From NCBI GenBank assembly GCA_934317005.1, contig CAKREB010000008.1, positions 1 through 64,000 on the forward strand: 64,000 nt of DNA, written 5' to 3'. A model generated the notes under the pieces. The model did no database searches. It was given only the letters and a program-made list of their open reading frames with translations, and was not told the DNA's origin. This DNA comes from an uncultured Lachnospiraceae bacterium. GTDB taxonomy: Bacteria; Bacillota; Clostridia; Lachnospirales; Lachnospiraceae. The translations under genes were made by a program, and so were the position numbers. Of the stretch, positions 16,205 to 23,708 are shown in pieces. Each line of letters opens with the position of its first letter. Position 1 is the stretch's first letter.

Positions 16205-16230
16205 AATAGGAAATTGCTCATACGGTAGTG
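16205..16230 (+). repeat. Short repeat following terminators, also at 13077
   Basis: ATAGGAAATTGCT followed by CATACGGTAGTGG at 16205-16230 matches 22 of 26 bases at 13077-13102. A shorter copy of the first part, TTATAGGAAA, follows the second etfA terminator (about 13168). All three come directly after a terminator T tract, so the word may belong to a dispersed repeat that includes or follows terminators. Confidence 0.5.
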
Positions 16231-16334
16231 GGCAGAGAGGATATACGGCGTTCTTTCTTTGTGAATTAAGAAATCACTCAAAATGTAGCGCTGATGTCCG
16301 TTGTTACAGAAAGGTGTTCTTCTAGGGAGAATGA

Positions 16335-16363
16335 TTGACAGAATGTTGCATTGGGATTAAGAT
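16335..16363 (+). promoter_or_regulatory. Promoter of mecA operon
   Basis: TTGACA (16335-16340) and TAAGAT (16358-16363) are separated by 17 nt. Transcription would begin near 16370, about 24 nt before the mecA start. Confidence 0.8.
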
Positions 16364-16393
16364 AGGGACATGAAAGATAAAGGAGGGACTCCT

Positions 16394-17149
16394 ATGGAAT
16401 TTGAAAGAATAGGCAAAAATACCGTACAGTGTCATATGACTGTAGAAGAGATGAATGAGTACGGATTAAGGATAGAGGATTTTTTTACGAATCAGGAAAA
16501 ATCGCGCAATTTTTTGGAGCAGCTTGTGGAACGTGCAGAAGAAGAGATTGGATATGAGGTAGAAAGTGGCATGATTTCCATGCAGCTTATGCGTATGCCG
16601 GATGACTCCCTGACAATTACATTTTCAGATAAAGGAGAAGATGGCATACATAATATGCTAAACCAGATTCAGAATCTTGCCGGGATGATCGATGATAATA
16701 CAGCAGCTACGATTGCTGACGCCGTATCTGAGGAAGAGGAGAAGCTGCATCAGGAAGAACATATGCCTGATTTTGAAGAAAAGACAGCAAAACAGGCGAT
16801 GAAGGATTCGCAGTCTAAAAAGATCAAGGATCAGCAGAAAAAAATCCAGTCTGCGGCAAGAGTTTATCAGTTTGAAAATCTTGATCTGTTAGAGCAGTTC
16901 GCACAGACTATACAGACAGCAAAAAATATTTCCAGTAAGCTGTATCATGATGCAAAGTCTGGTGTCTGGTATCTTGTTATTAAAAAAGGCAAGCTGAGAT
17001 TAAAAGAATATCTCGAAGTATGCCAGAGATTATCTGAGTATGGAACCTTGTGCACCATGCATCCGTTTATGGAGCAGTATTGCAAGGAACATTTTGACTG
17101 CGTGATTGGTAAGCAGGCTCTGCGGACGATGAAAGAATATATGATTTAG
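16394..17149 (+). CDS. mecA: Adaptor protein MecA
   Basis: MecA delivers substrates to the ClpC-ClpP protease and helps assemble the ClpC hexamer. The 251-residue protein has the N-terminal substrate-binding domain (MEFERIGKNTVQCHMTVEEM), an acidic and charged linker at about residues 110-150, and a C-terminal ClpC-binding domain. The ATG at 16394 is chosen over 16370 because GGAGGG lies 6 nt upstream, while the earlier ATG falls on the predicted transcription start. It heads a cluster that includes two signal peptidase genes. Confidence 0.9.
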   Translation: MEFERIGKNTVQCHMTVEEMNEYGLRIEDFFTNQEKSRNFLEQLVERAEEEIGYEVESGMISMQLMRMPDDSLTITFSDKGEDGIHNMLNQIQNLAGMIDDNTAATIADAVSEEEEKLHQEEHMPDFEEKTAKQAMKDSQSKKIKDQQKKIQSAARVYQFENLDLLEQFAQTIQTAKNISSKLYHDAKSGVWYLVIKKGKLRLKEYLEVCQRLSEYGTLCTMHPFMEQYCKEHFDCVIGKQALRTMKEYMI

Positions 17150-17162
17150 GAGAATACTCTGC

Positions 17163-17783
17163 ATGAAATATGATTTTGATCTGGAAAACCGGAAGGAAGC
17201 AAGAAAGCAGCTGATCAAAAAGATCCTGATCACGGTTGCTGAGGTTGTCTTTGTTATCGTTGCTGCTTTTTTGATTACACATCATGGTTTGGAAACATTT
17301 ACGGTATCAGGGGAGTATATGAGTCCGACTTTGGAAAATGGTGATAAAATATTAGTAAATAAAATGTCGTATCGTCTTCATTCGATCAGGAGAAATGATA
17401 TCGTTGTAGTAGAACAGAGTGGTTCGGAACATAATTATTATTCTGTGGAGCGCGTGATAGGGCTTCCCGGTGAAACGGTTCAGATAAAAAGCGGTAAGGT
17501 TTATATTGATGGAAAGAAGTTAAATGAAAAAATTCATTTTCCGACAATGGAAAATGGCGGACTTGCGTTAGAACCGGTCACACTGGACAGAGGAGAATAT
17601 TTTATGCTGTGTGACAACCGGAACAATGGCGAAGACAGTCGTAATGCAAACGTGGGAAATATTGTGAAGGATAATATCGTTGGAAAAGCATGGATTCGTA
17701 TGAATACCATCGAGTTGATCAGTCACATTGACGGTTATAAGAAAGCAGAAGAAAAGAAGCAGGATACATCCTCAGCGCAATAA
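17163..17783 (+). CDS. Signal peptidase I paralogue lacking catalytic residues
   Basis: The 206-residue protein has the signal peptidase I fold signature: one N-terminal membrane helix (about 22-40), box B, the RVIGLPGE box, and a CDNRNNGEDSR box. The catalytic Ser of the SMxPTL motif is Tyr52 (EYMSPTL), and the catalytic Lys before RVIGLPGE is Glu96. Both codons (TAT, GAG) are unambiguous. Peptidase activity is therefore not expected. Staphylococcus aureus SpsA is a known inactive paralogue encoded next to active SpsB. An active copy here lies one gene downstream. Its role, perhaps as a partner or substrate binder, is inference. Confidence 0.85.
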   Translation: MKYDFDLENRKEARKQLIKKILITVAEVVFVIVAAFLITHHGLETFTVSGEYMSPTLENGDKILVNKMSYRLHSIRRNDIVVVEQSGSEHNYYSVERVIGLPGETVQIKSGKVYIDGKKLNEKIHFPTMENGGLALEPVTLDRGEYFMLCDNRNNGEDSRNANVGNIVKDNIVGKAWIRMNTIELISHIDGYKKAEEKKQDTSSAQ

Positions 17784-17877
17784 AAAAACGCAAAAGATGA
17801 GGAGCAAAAAGTAGTCTTACGATGAAATGTTTGATTGCTTACAATAAAAAGACAATAGTTAGAAGATGGAGGAGATT

Positions 17878-18732
17878 ATGCAGTTTCAGTGGTATCCCGG
17901 TCATATGACAAAGGCAAAGCGTGCGATGCAGGAGGATTTAAAATTAATTGACGTAATTGTTGAATTGGTAGATGCAAGGGTGCCATTTAGCAGCAAAAAT
18001 CCGGACATTGATCAGATGGCAAATGGAAAGTCAAGAATTATATTGTTAAATAAATATGATCTGGCGGATGAAAAAGTGACAAAGCAGTGGATGACATATT
18101 ATGAGCAAAAAGGATATTTTGTCACAAAAGTAAATTCGAAAAGTGGTGCAGGTGTCAAGGCAGTACAGGATGTGATACAAAAAGCATGTCAGGCAAAGAT
18201 TGAGAGAGATCGTAAAAGAGGTATCTTAAACCGGCCGATCCGTGCCATGATCGTTGGCATACCAAATGTGGGCAAATCTACGTTCATTAACAGCTTTGCC
18301 AGAAAAGCCTGCACTAAGACCGGAAATAAGCCTGGTGTGACAAAGGGAAAACAGTGGATTCGTTTGAATAAAAACGTAGAACTTTTAGATACACCCGGAA
18401 TCTTATGGCCTAAGTTCGAGGATCAGCAGGTTGGACTTCGTCTTGCATTTATTGGTTCGATCAAAGATGAACTGTTTAATATTTATGAGTTAAGCATTCT
18501 TTTATTAGAATATCTTAATCAGAATTATTCGGGCGCGGTTGCTTCGTTCTATCAGATTGAACAGGCAGAAGATTGTGCCAAGCAGTTAGAGTTTATTGCC
18601 GAACGACGTGGCTGTATGAAGACTGGTGGAGTTTATGATGTAGATAAGGCAGCGAAATGTCTGATCGATGATTTTCGTGCCGGAAAGCTTGGAGCGATCA
18701 GTTTGGAACTGCCGGAGCAAAAAGAAAGCTGA
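17878..18732 (+). CDS. rbgA: Ribosome biogenesis GTPase RbgA (YlqF)
   Basis: RbgA helps late assembly of the 50S subunit. The 284-residue protein has the circularly permuted G motifs in the order NKYD (G4), GIPNVGKST (G1) and DTPG (G3), and the N-terminal WYPGHMTKAKRAM. The ATG at 17878 is chosen over 17866 because the GGAGGAG is between them. The rbgA-rnhB-ylqH-yraN order is like that of Bacillus, with signal peptidase genes on both sides of rbgA. Confidence 0.94.
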   Translation: MQFQWYPGHMTKAKRAMQEDLKLIDVIVELVDARVPFSSKNPDIDQMANGKSRIILLNKYDLADEKVTKQWMTYYEQKGYFVTKVNSKSGAGVKAVQDVIQKACQAKIERDRKRGILNRPIRAMIVGIPNVGKSTFINSFARKACTKTGNKPGVTKGKQWIRLNKNVELLDTPGILWPKFEDQQVGLRLAFIGSIKDELFNIYELSILLLEYLNQNYSGAVASFYQIEQAEDCAKQLEFIAERRGCMKTGGVYDVDKAAKCLIDDFRAGKLGAISLELPEQKES

Positions 18733-18741
18733 GGATAGGCT

Positions 18742-19539
18742 ATGCAGATACATTTGTATGATGAGGAAGAGATTGCAGACAGTCTTGAAGCTTGTAAGAC
18801 AGCAAAACTGTATTATGGTGCTGCACTAGAGAGGGATGGATTGTCAAAAGAAATCCTGACAGATCTGTTCTTAAAAGCAGAACATCCTGCCCATGAAACA
18901 ATGCCAGAGCAGAACGAACCGGTTGTTTCGAAAAAGGCACCAATCTATCAGGAAGAAACAGTAGAAGACGAAAAAAAATCATTTCGTTTGCTTCACAGCT
19001 TACTGGTACTTGCCGGCTGTATATTACTTGCTTATATCATCGCAGCCGGTGTGACACATTATGTAGCGCATCAGACTTGGGTAGAGGGAGAGTCTATGGA
19101 GCCTACGTTACAAAATGGTGATTCTGTTATCATACAAAAGGTCAGTTATTATGTGGAAAATCCAAAAAGATATGACATAGTTGTATTTCCTATTAAGAAT
19201 CAGACAGATGCCATGCAGCAGACAGATACCTACTATGTGAAACGGGTGATCGGTCTGCCGGGAGAAACCGTCCAGATTAAAAATGGAAAGGTATATATCA
19301 ATGATCAGAGATTAAAAGATGATGTTTATGGAAAGACTGCTATGGCAGATCCCGGAAAAGCACAGGAGCCGATCAAGCTGCATAAAAATGAATATTTTGT
19401 TCTGGGAGACAACCGGAATATGAGTACAGACAGCAGAAGCAGTTATGTTGGTCTGGTACATAAAAAGGACATCATCGGAAAAGTATTTTTGTGCGTCTGG
19501 CCTTTTTCAAGATTTGGAACCATCTGCGCTATGTTTTGA
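18742..19539 (+). CDS. lepB: Signal peptidase I with long N-terminal extension
   Basis: This membrane protease removes signal peptides from exported proteins. Both catalytic residues are present: Ser118 in GESMEPTL and Lys167 in VKRVIGLPGE, with the GDNRNMSTDSR box near residue 217. A membrane helix covers about residues 84-106. The first 80 residues are a charged, cytoplasmic extension (starting MQIHLYDEEE) not found in short Gram-positive enzymes. It shares the ETVQIK and VYI segments with the inactive paralogue upstream, so the two arose by duplication. Confidence 0.92.
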   Translation: MQIHLYDEEEIADSLEACKTAKLYYGAALERDGLSKEILTDLFLKAEHPAHETMPEQNEPVVSKKAPIYQEETVEDEKKSFRLLHSLLVLAGCILLAYIIAAGVTHYVAHQTWVEGESMEPTLQNGDSVIIQKVSYYVENPKRYDIVVFPIKNQTDAMQQTDTYYVKRVIGLPGETVQIKNGKVYINDQRLKDDVYGKTAMADPGKAQEPIKLHKNEYFVLGDNRNMSTDSRSSYVGLVHKKDIIGKVFLCVWPFSRFGTICAMF

Positions 19540-19620
19540 TAGTTTGATCCTATAAAGAAAAAAGGAACCACGTTTTGAAGTTTTCCTGATCCTATTCCAT
19601 AAAAAGGAGTAATTTACATT

Positions 19621-20382
19621 ATGTCAAAAGCGATTTCTATGATAAAGCAGGAGTTTGCAGAAGCTTCCTGGGAAGAACGAAAAAAACTGATGCAGGAATA
19701 TGCAAAAGATCCGCGCAAGGGAGTTCAGAATATTGTTGAACAGTATCGCAAGAAGGCAAAGGCACTTCTTGATGAGCTGGAACGCTTAGAAAGGATGCAT
19801 GCTTTTGAGGATAAGTATCAGACAGAATATACGGCAATCTGTGGGATTGATGAGGCAGGACGTGGGCCATTAGCCGGGCCGGTAGTAGCCGGTGCCTGTA
19901 TTTTGCCAAGTGACGTACAGATTTTATATCTGAATGATTCCAAAAAATTAAGTGCGAAAAAGCGTGATCTGTTATACGATGAAATATGTGAGAAAGCACT
20001 CGCATGGGGTGTGGGGATCGTGTCACCACAGAGAATTGATGAGATTAATATTTTGCAGGCAACGTATGAGGCGATGCAGCAGGCAATCGCTTCTTTAAAA
20101 ATAGAACCGGATCTGTTACTGGTTGATGCTGTTACGATCCCAAATGTAGGGCAGAAGCAGGTAGGAATCGTAAAAGGAGATGCAAAAAGTGTTTCGATTG
20201 CCGCAGCAAGCATTTTAGCAAAGGTTACAAGGGATCGTATGATGGTGGAGATGGATCAGGTATATCCAATGTATGGATTTGCACAGAATAAGGGATATGG
20301 TTCTGCAGATCACATTGCAGCATTACAAAAGTATGGCCCTTGTCCTATACATAGAGAAACTTTTATTACACATTTTGTATGA
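19621..20382 (+). CDS. rnhB: Ribonuclease HII
   Basis: RNase HII cuts RNA in RNA-DNA hybrids and starts removal of misincorporated ribonucleotides. The catalytic core begins with GIDEAGRGPLAGPVV, which holds the first Asp and Glu; further acids lie in LNDSKKLS and LLVDAVTIP. The 253-residue protein has about 70 extra N-terminal residues before the core, as in the Bacillus enzyme. AAAAAGGAG lies upstream of the ATG. Confidence 0.95.
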   Translation: MSKAISMIKQEFAEASWEERKKLMQEYAKDPRKGVQNIVEQYRKKAKALLDELERLERMHAFEDKYQTEYTAICGIDEAGRGPLAGPVVAGACILPSDVQILYLNDSKKLSAKKRDLLYDEICEKALAWGVGIVSPQRIDEINILQATYEAMQQAIASLKIEPDLLLVDAVTIPNVGQKQVGIVKGDAKSVSIAAASILAKVTRDRMMVEMDQVYPMYGFAQNKGYGSADHIAALQKYGPCPIHRETFITHFV

Positions 20383-20481
20383 CATGAAAAATTCATTGTA
20401 GCAGGATCAGAAGGTTAAGCAGCAGATTTAGTTTGGGTTTAGAGCATATTCTATCAATAGGTGTGCAGAAATGAGGCTTTT

Positions 20482-20823
20482 ATGGGTGAATCAAAAAAGA
20501 AGATTTATGGAAAAGATATTGTAAAGCCGGATATGGAAAAATCAGCAATCGCACTGGAATATGAGAGTAACGAGCCGGCACCAAAGGTAATTGCAAGCGG
20601 AAGAGGTTATCTGGCAGATAAGATCATTTCAGAAGCTGCTTCTCATGAGATTCCGGTTCATAAGGATGAAAAGCTTGCCAAAAGCTTAAGTGACTTAGAG
20701 ATTGGAGAATATATCCCAAAGGAACTGTATCAGGTCGTTGCAGAGGTACTGGTATACGTCGATGCAATGGATAAGATTAAGGGAAAGGTAATGGATAAGC
20801 ACGTTAGCAAAAGAAAGCGTTAG
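20482..20823 (+). CDS. FlhB-like cytoplasmic-domain protein (YlqH family)
   Basis: The 113-residue protein matches the C-terminal cytoplasmic domain of FlhB/YscU export switch proteins. It has ALEYESNEPAPKVIASGRGYLADKI, with the usual switch cleavage motif NPTH replaced by NEPAP, and ELYQVVAEVLVYV at the end. It has no membrane part, and no flagellar genes are nearby. The ATG at 20482 is supported by GAGG in the context GTGCAGAAATGAGG; the GTG at 20461 lies too far upstream. Its function outside flagella is unknown. Confidence 0.8.
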   Translation: MGESKKKIYGKDIVKPDMEKSAIALEYESNEPAPKVIASGRGYLADKIISEAASHEIPVHKDEKLAKSLSDLEIGEYIPKELYQVVAEVLVYVDAMDKIKGKVMDKHVSKRKR

Positions 20824-20859
20824 AAGCATTATCGAACATAGAAATAGAAAAAGAGAATC

Positions 20860-21234
20860 ATGCGGGAGGAAAACAACATTAGAAAAAATCATTATTACAA
20901 AATAGGAACAGCCTATGAAGAACAGGCTGTTTTATTTTTAGAAAAAGAAGGATACGAGATATTGGAAAGAAATTTTCATTCCTATCATGGTGAAATTGAT
21001 ATTATTGCCAGAGAGGATGAATATTTGGTTTTTGTAGAAGTTAAGTACCGCAGGGCAGCTTATCCGGGAGCTGCTTTGGCGGCCGTTACTCCTGCCAAAC
21101 AAAAAAGGATTCGGCAGACAGCAGAGTATTATTTGTATAGCAGGCATTATTCTGGTATGGATATTCCATGCCGGTTCGATGTGGTTGCTTTTGAAGGGGA
21201 AAAGATCACGCATTTAAAAAATGCTTTTATGTAG
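20860..21234 (+). CDS. YraN family (UPF0102) nuclease-like protein
   Basis: The protein of up to 124 residues has a restriction-endonuclease-like fold signature: GTAYEEQAVLFLEKEGYEIL, then HGEIDIIARE and FVEVKYR, which supply the Asp and the Glu-x-Lys. The role is unknown, perhaps in DNA processing. The start is uncertain. The ATG at 20860 has no good ribosome binding site, while GGGAGG at 20864-20869 would fit an ATT start at 20878, giving IRKNHYYKIGTAY. No ATG or GTG lies in that place. Confidence 0.85.
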   Translation: MREENNIRKNHYYKIGTAYEEQAVLFLEKEGYEILERNFHSYHGEIDIIAREDEYLVFVEVKYRRAAYPGAALAAVTPAKQKRIRQTAEYYLYSRHYSGMDIPCRFDVVAFEGEKITHLKNAFM

Positions 21235-21261
21235 TATATAGCTTGAAAGGTAGGGAAAAAC

Positions 21262-22131
21262 ATGGAAGAGAGAAAAATATGGGAGCTTTGGAATGAGGCA
21301 AAAACAGAGGAATGTTATCTGGAGCATGCAGATACAGTTCCGGTGATCCGTTTTCACGCATTTGATGACATGAAGTTTGTCAATGTTTCATTTTCTACAC
21401 GATTTGGAGGAATCAGCAAAGGATATTTAGCAGAATTAAATCTTGGCTTTGACAGAGGAGAGCCTGATCAGAATGTAGAAGAAAATTTTAAAAGGTTTTG
21501 TCAGAGTATGGGCGTATCTTCCCAGACACTGGTACTGTCAGACCAGATTCACGAAACAAAAATTCAGGTAGTCGGTAAGGAAGATATCTGTCAGGATAAG
21601 ATAGAAAAAAGACTGTCAGGGATCGATGGATTGATGACGGCAGAGAAAAATGTATGTCTGGCAACCTCATATGCAGACTGTGTGCCGCTTTTTTTCGTTG
21701 ATCCGGTTCAAAAAGTGATTGCTGCCTCTCATTCCGGCTGGCGGGGAACAGTAGGAAAAATCGGAGCGAAGACGGTACAAAAGATGCAGCAGGAATTTAA
21801 AAGCCGTTGCGAAAATATCGTTGCAGTGATCGGGCCATCGATCTGTCAGTCCTGCTACGAAGTAAGTGGTGATGTGATCAAGGCTTTTTGTGACAATTAC
21901 TCGGCAGAATTTGCACAGGAAATTTCGTATTGTTCGAATGAAAAAGAGCAGAAGTATCAGTTGGATCTTTGGAAGGCAAATAAATTGCAACTAAAAGAAG
22001 CAGGGCTTTTACCGGAACACATTCATGTGTCCGGTATCTGCACCTGCTGCCATAGTAAGCTTTTGTTTTCCCATCGTGCATCCGGTGGAAAAAGAGGAAA
22101 CTTAAACGGTTTTATTTCGCTTGTCGACTAA
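21262..22131 (+). CDS. pgeF: Purine nucleoside phosphorylase / laccase-domain protein (PgeF, YfiH)
   Basis: The 289-residue protein belongs to the multicopper polyphenol oxidase (YfiH) family, now known to act on purine nucleosides or to edit peptidoglycan precursors. Metal-binding motifs are visible: DQIHETKI, TSYADCVPLFF, AASHSGWRGTVGKI and CTCCHSKLLFSHRASGGKRGN. AAGGTAGGG lies before the ATG. Its last 30 bp overlap the 3' end of the convergent prs gene. Confidence 0.88.
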   Translation: MEERKIWELWNEAKTEECYLEHADTVPVIRFHAFDDMKFVNVSFSTRFGGISKGYLAELNLGFDRGEPDQNVEENFKRFCQSMGVSSQTLVLSDQIHETKIQVVGKEDICQDKIEKRLSGIDGLMTAEKNVCLATSYADCVPLFFVDPVQKVIAASHSGWRGTVGKIGAKTVQKMQQEFKSRCENIVAVIGPSICQSCYEVSGDVIKAFCDNYSAEFAQEISYCSNEKEQKYQLDLWKANKLQLKEAGLLPEHIHVSGICTCCHSKLLFSHRASGGKRGNLNGFISLVD

Positions 22132-23277
22132 TTCCTGAATACGCTTTGTGGCATCCAGAATATCATTGACGGAAGTATCATGATTCAAGGTATCAATGAT
22201 AAGAGCAATATATCTGCTAAGGTCTACATTGTGATAGTATGGCTTTTCAAGCAGCTCTTTTGGACAGTAACAAAGATTTGTTGTATAGACATAATCAAAA
22301 AGTCCTTCTTTGTATGCCTCGTCAAGATGTTTGATGCCATTTGAAAAAAGGCCAAAGGTTGCACATAAGATAACCTTTCTGGCATTCCTTTTCTTAAGCT
22401 CTTTTGCAACACCGAGCATGGTTTCACCGGAAGCGATCATATCATCAATAATGATCACATCCTTGTTTGCAACATCTTTTCCTAAAAACTCAACAGATAC
22501 GACAGGATGTTCTCCGTTGATCATCGTAGAATAGTTTCTTCTGCGATAAAACATGCCCATATCAACTCCAAGCAGACTTGCGTAATAAACAGCACGGCGC
22601 ATACCGCCTTCGTCCGGGCTTACGATAGTCAGATGATCCTCATCGACAACCATATCTGTATTTGTTTCTAAAATCTTTTGAATAAACTGGTAAGATGTGT
22701 AGAAGTTATCAAAACCATTGTTTGGAATAGCATTCTGTACACGATTATCATGCGCATCAAACGTAATGATCGTTTCAACTCCCATTGCAACTAACTCCTG
22801 AAGTGCCTGGGCACAGTCAAGGGATTCATTGATCAGACGAAGATGCTGACGTCCTTCATATAAATAAGGCATGATCACGGTAATACGTCTTGGATGCCCG
22901 CTGCATGCCATGATAACACGCTTAAGATCCATAAAATGATCATCCGGAGACATTGGTGTATTTTCCCCACGCATTTTATAAGTTTCATTGTAATTGACCG
23001 TATCTGAAATAATAAACAGATCGGAACCACGGATCGATTCATTGATCACAACCTTTCCCTCACCGGTACCAAATCTTGGACAGTCAAAGTCGACAAGATA
23101 GTTGTCCGTATCATAACCTGTCATTTTAAAGTCCGGTTTACGGGAATCGGAAAGTGCCTTTGTACGTCGCTCTACAATAATCTGATTGATCTTATCACCA
23201 ATTTCTTTACAGTTACCAAGTGCCACAATCTTTAATGGGGCAAGGGGCATAGAATCCTGAAATTTTCTAACAGACAT
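22102..23277 (-). CDS. prs: Ribose-phosphate pyrophosphokinase
   Basis: The enzyme makes PRPP from ribose 5-phosphate and ATP, feeding nucleotide, histidine and NAD synthesis. The 391-residue protein is longer than the usual 310-330. The PRPP-binding loop VIIIDDMIASGETM, the PYLYEGRQH segment (in place of the common PYxRQDR) and ITFDAHD are present. The start at 23277 is chosen because GGAG lies 6 nt upstream; the ATG at 23289 has no spacing for a ribosome binding site. It ends inside the pgeF coding region on the other strand. Confidence 0.88.
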   Translation of the reverse strand: MSVRKFQDSMPLAPLKIVALGNCKEIGDKINQIIVERRTKALSDSRKPDFKMTGYDTDNYLVDFDCPRFGTGEGKVVINESIRGSDLFIISDTVNYNETYKMRGENTPMSPDDHFMDLKRVIMACSGHPRRITVIMPYLYEGRQHLRLINESLDCAQALQELVAMGVETIITFDAHDNRVQNAIPNNGFDNFYTSYQFIQKILETNTDMVVDEDHLTIVSPDEGGMRRAVYYASLLGVDMGMFYRRRNYSTMINGEHPVVSVEFLGKDVANKDVIIIDDMIASGETMLGVAKELKKRNARKVILCATFGLFSNGIKHLDEAYKEGLFDYVYTTNLCYCPKELLEKPYYHNVDLSRYIALIIDTLNHDTSVNDILDATKRIQELVDKRNKTV

Positions 23278-23347
23278 AATATTCTCCATTCCTTATACAG
23301 TAATTTACATATTTTAGGCAACATGTCGTATCAAGCTTTCTTGTAGC

Positions 23348-23408
23348 ATACGGGCATAGCATTACCCGGTATCTGCAGGGTTTGATTTATCATGCTGCAG
23401 ACAGATAC
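23348..23408 (-). promoter_or_regulatory. prs leader with mutually exclusive hairpins
   Basis: In minus-strand terms, GTATCTG (23408-23402) can pair with CAGATAC (23375-23369). The GATAC end of that same segment and the GGG after it can instead pair with CCCGTAT (23354-23348). The two helices share the ATAC segment, so only one can form. The leader is about 140 nt. The pairing is visible; a switch function is inference. Confidence 0.4.
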
Positions 23409-23426
23409 GCATTTACCACCTTACTA

Positions 23427-23455
23427 AATATATCCCTTTTTGAATTTAACGTCAA
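23427..23455 (-). promoter_or_regulatory. Promoter of prs
   Basis: On the minus strand TTGACG (23455-23450) and TATATT (23432-23427) are spaced by 17 nt. The start would be near 23420. Confidence 0.7.
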
Positions 23456-23547
23456 TTACCTATCTTCTTTCAAAAAGATGCTGCCACTTTGATTTTTCAA
23501 AATTTTTATGAAGTTTTTGGGAAAGACTTTCTTTTTTTCGGAGTTTA

Positions 23548-23556
23548 TGGTATAAC
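23548..23556 (+). promoter_or_regulatory. Extended -10 promoter before the FKBP lipoprotein gene
   Basis: TGGTATAAC at 23548-23556 is an extended -10 element; the -35 region is poor (TTTCTT). It gives a leader of about 145 nt. Nothing else gene-like is seen between 23456 and 23708. Confidence 0.45.
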
Positions 23557-23708
23557 TGAAAATGCTGTAGTATTGTCCGAAATACAGGAAATGTATCTTT
23601 GGCAGATCATAGTTATAGCGAAATTTGAAGAAATCACCGAAAAGAACTGATAAAATTTATCAACAGAAGTAATATACAAAATCGGTGAATGAATGGAGGA
23701 TAACAACA

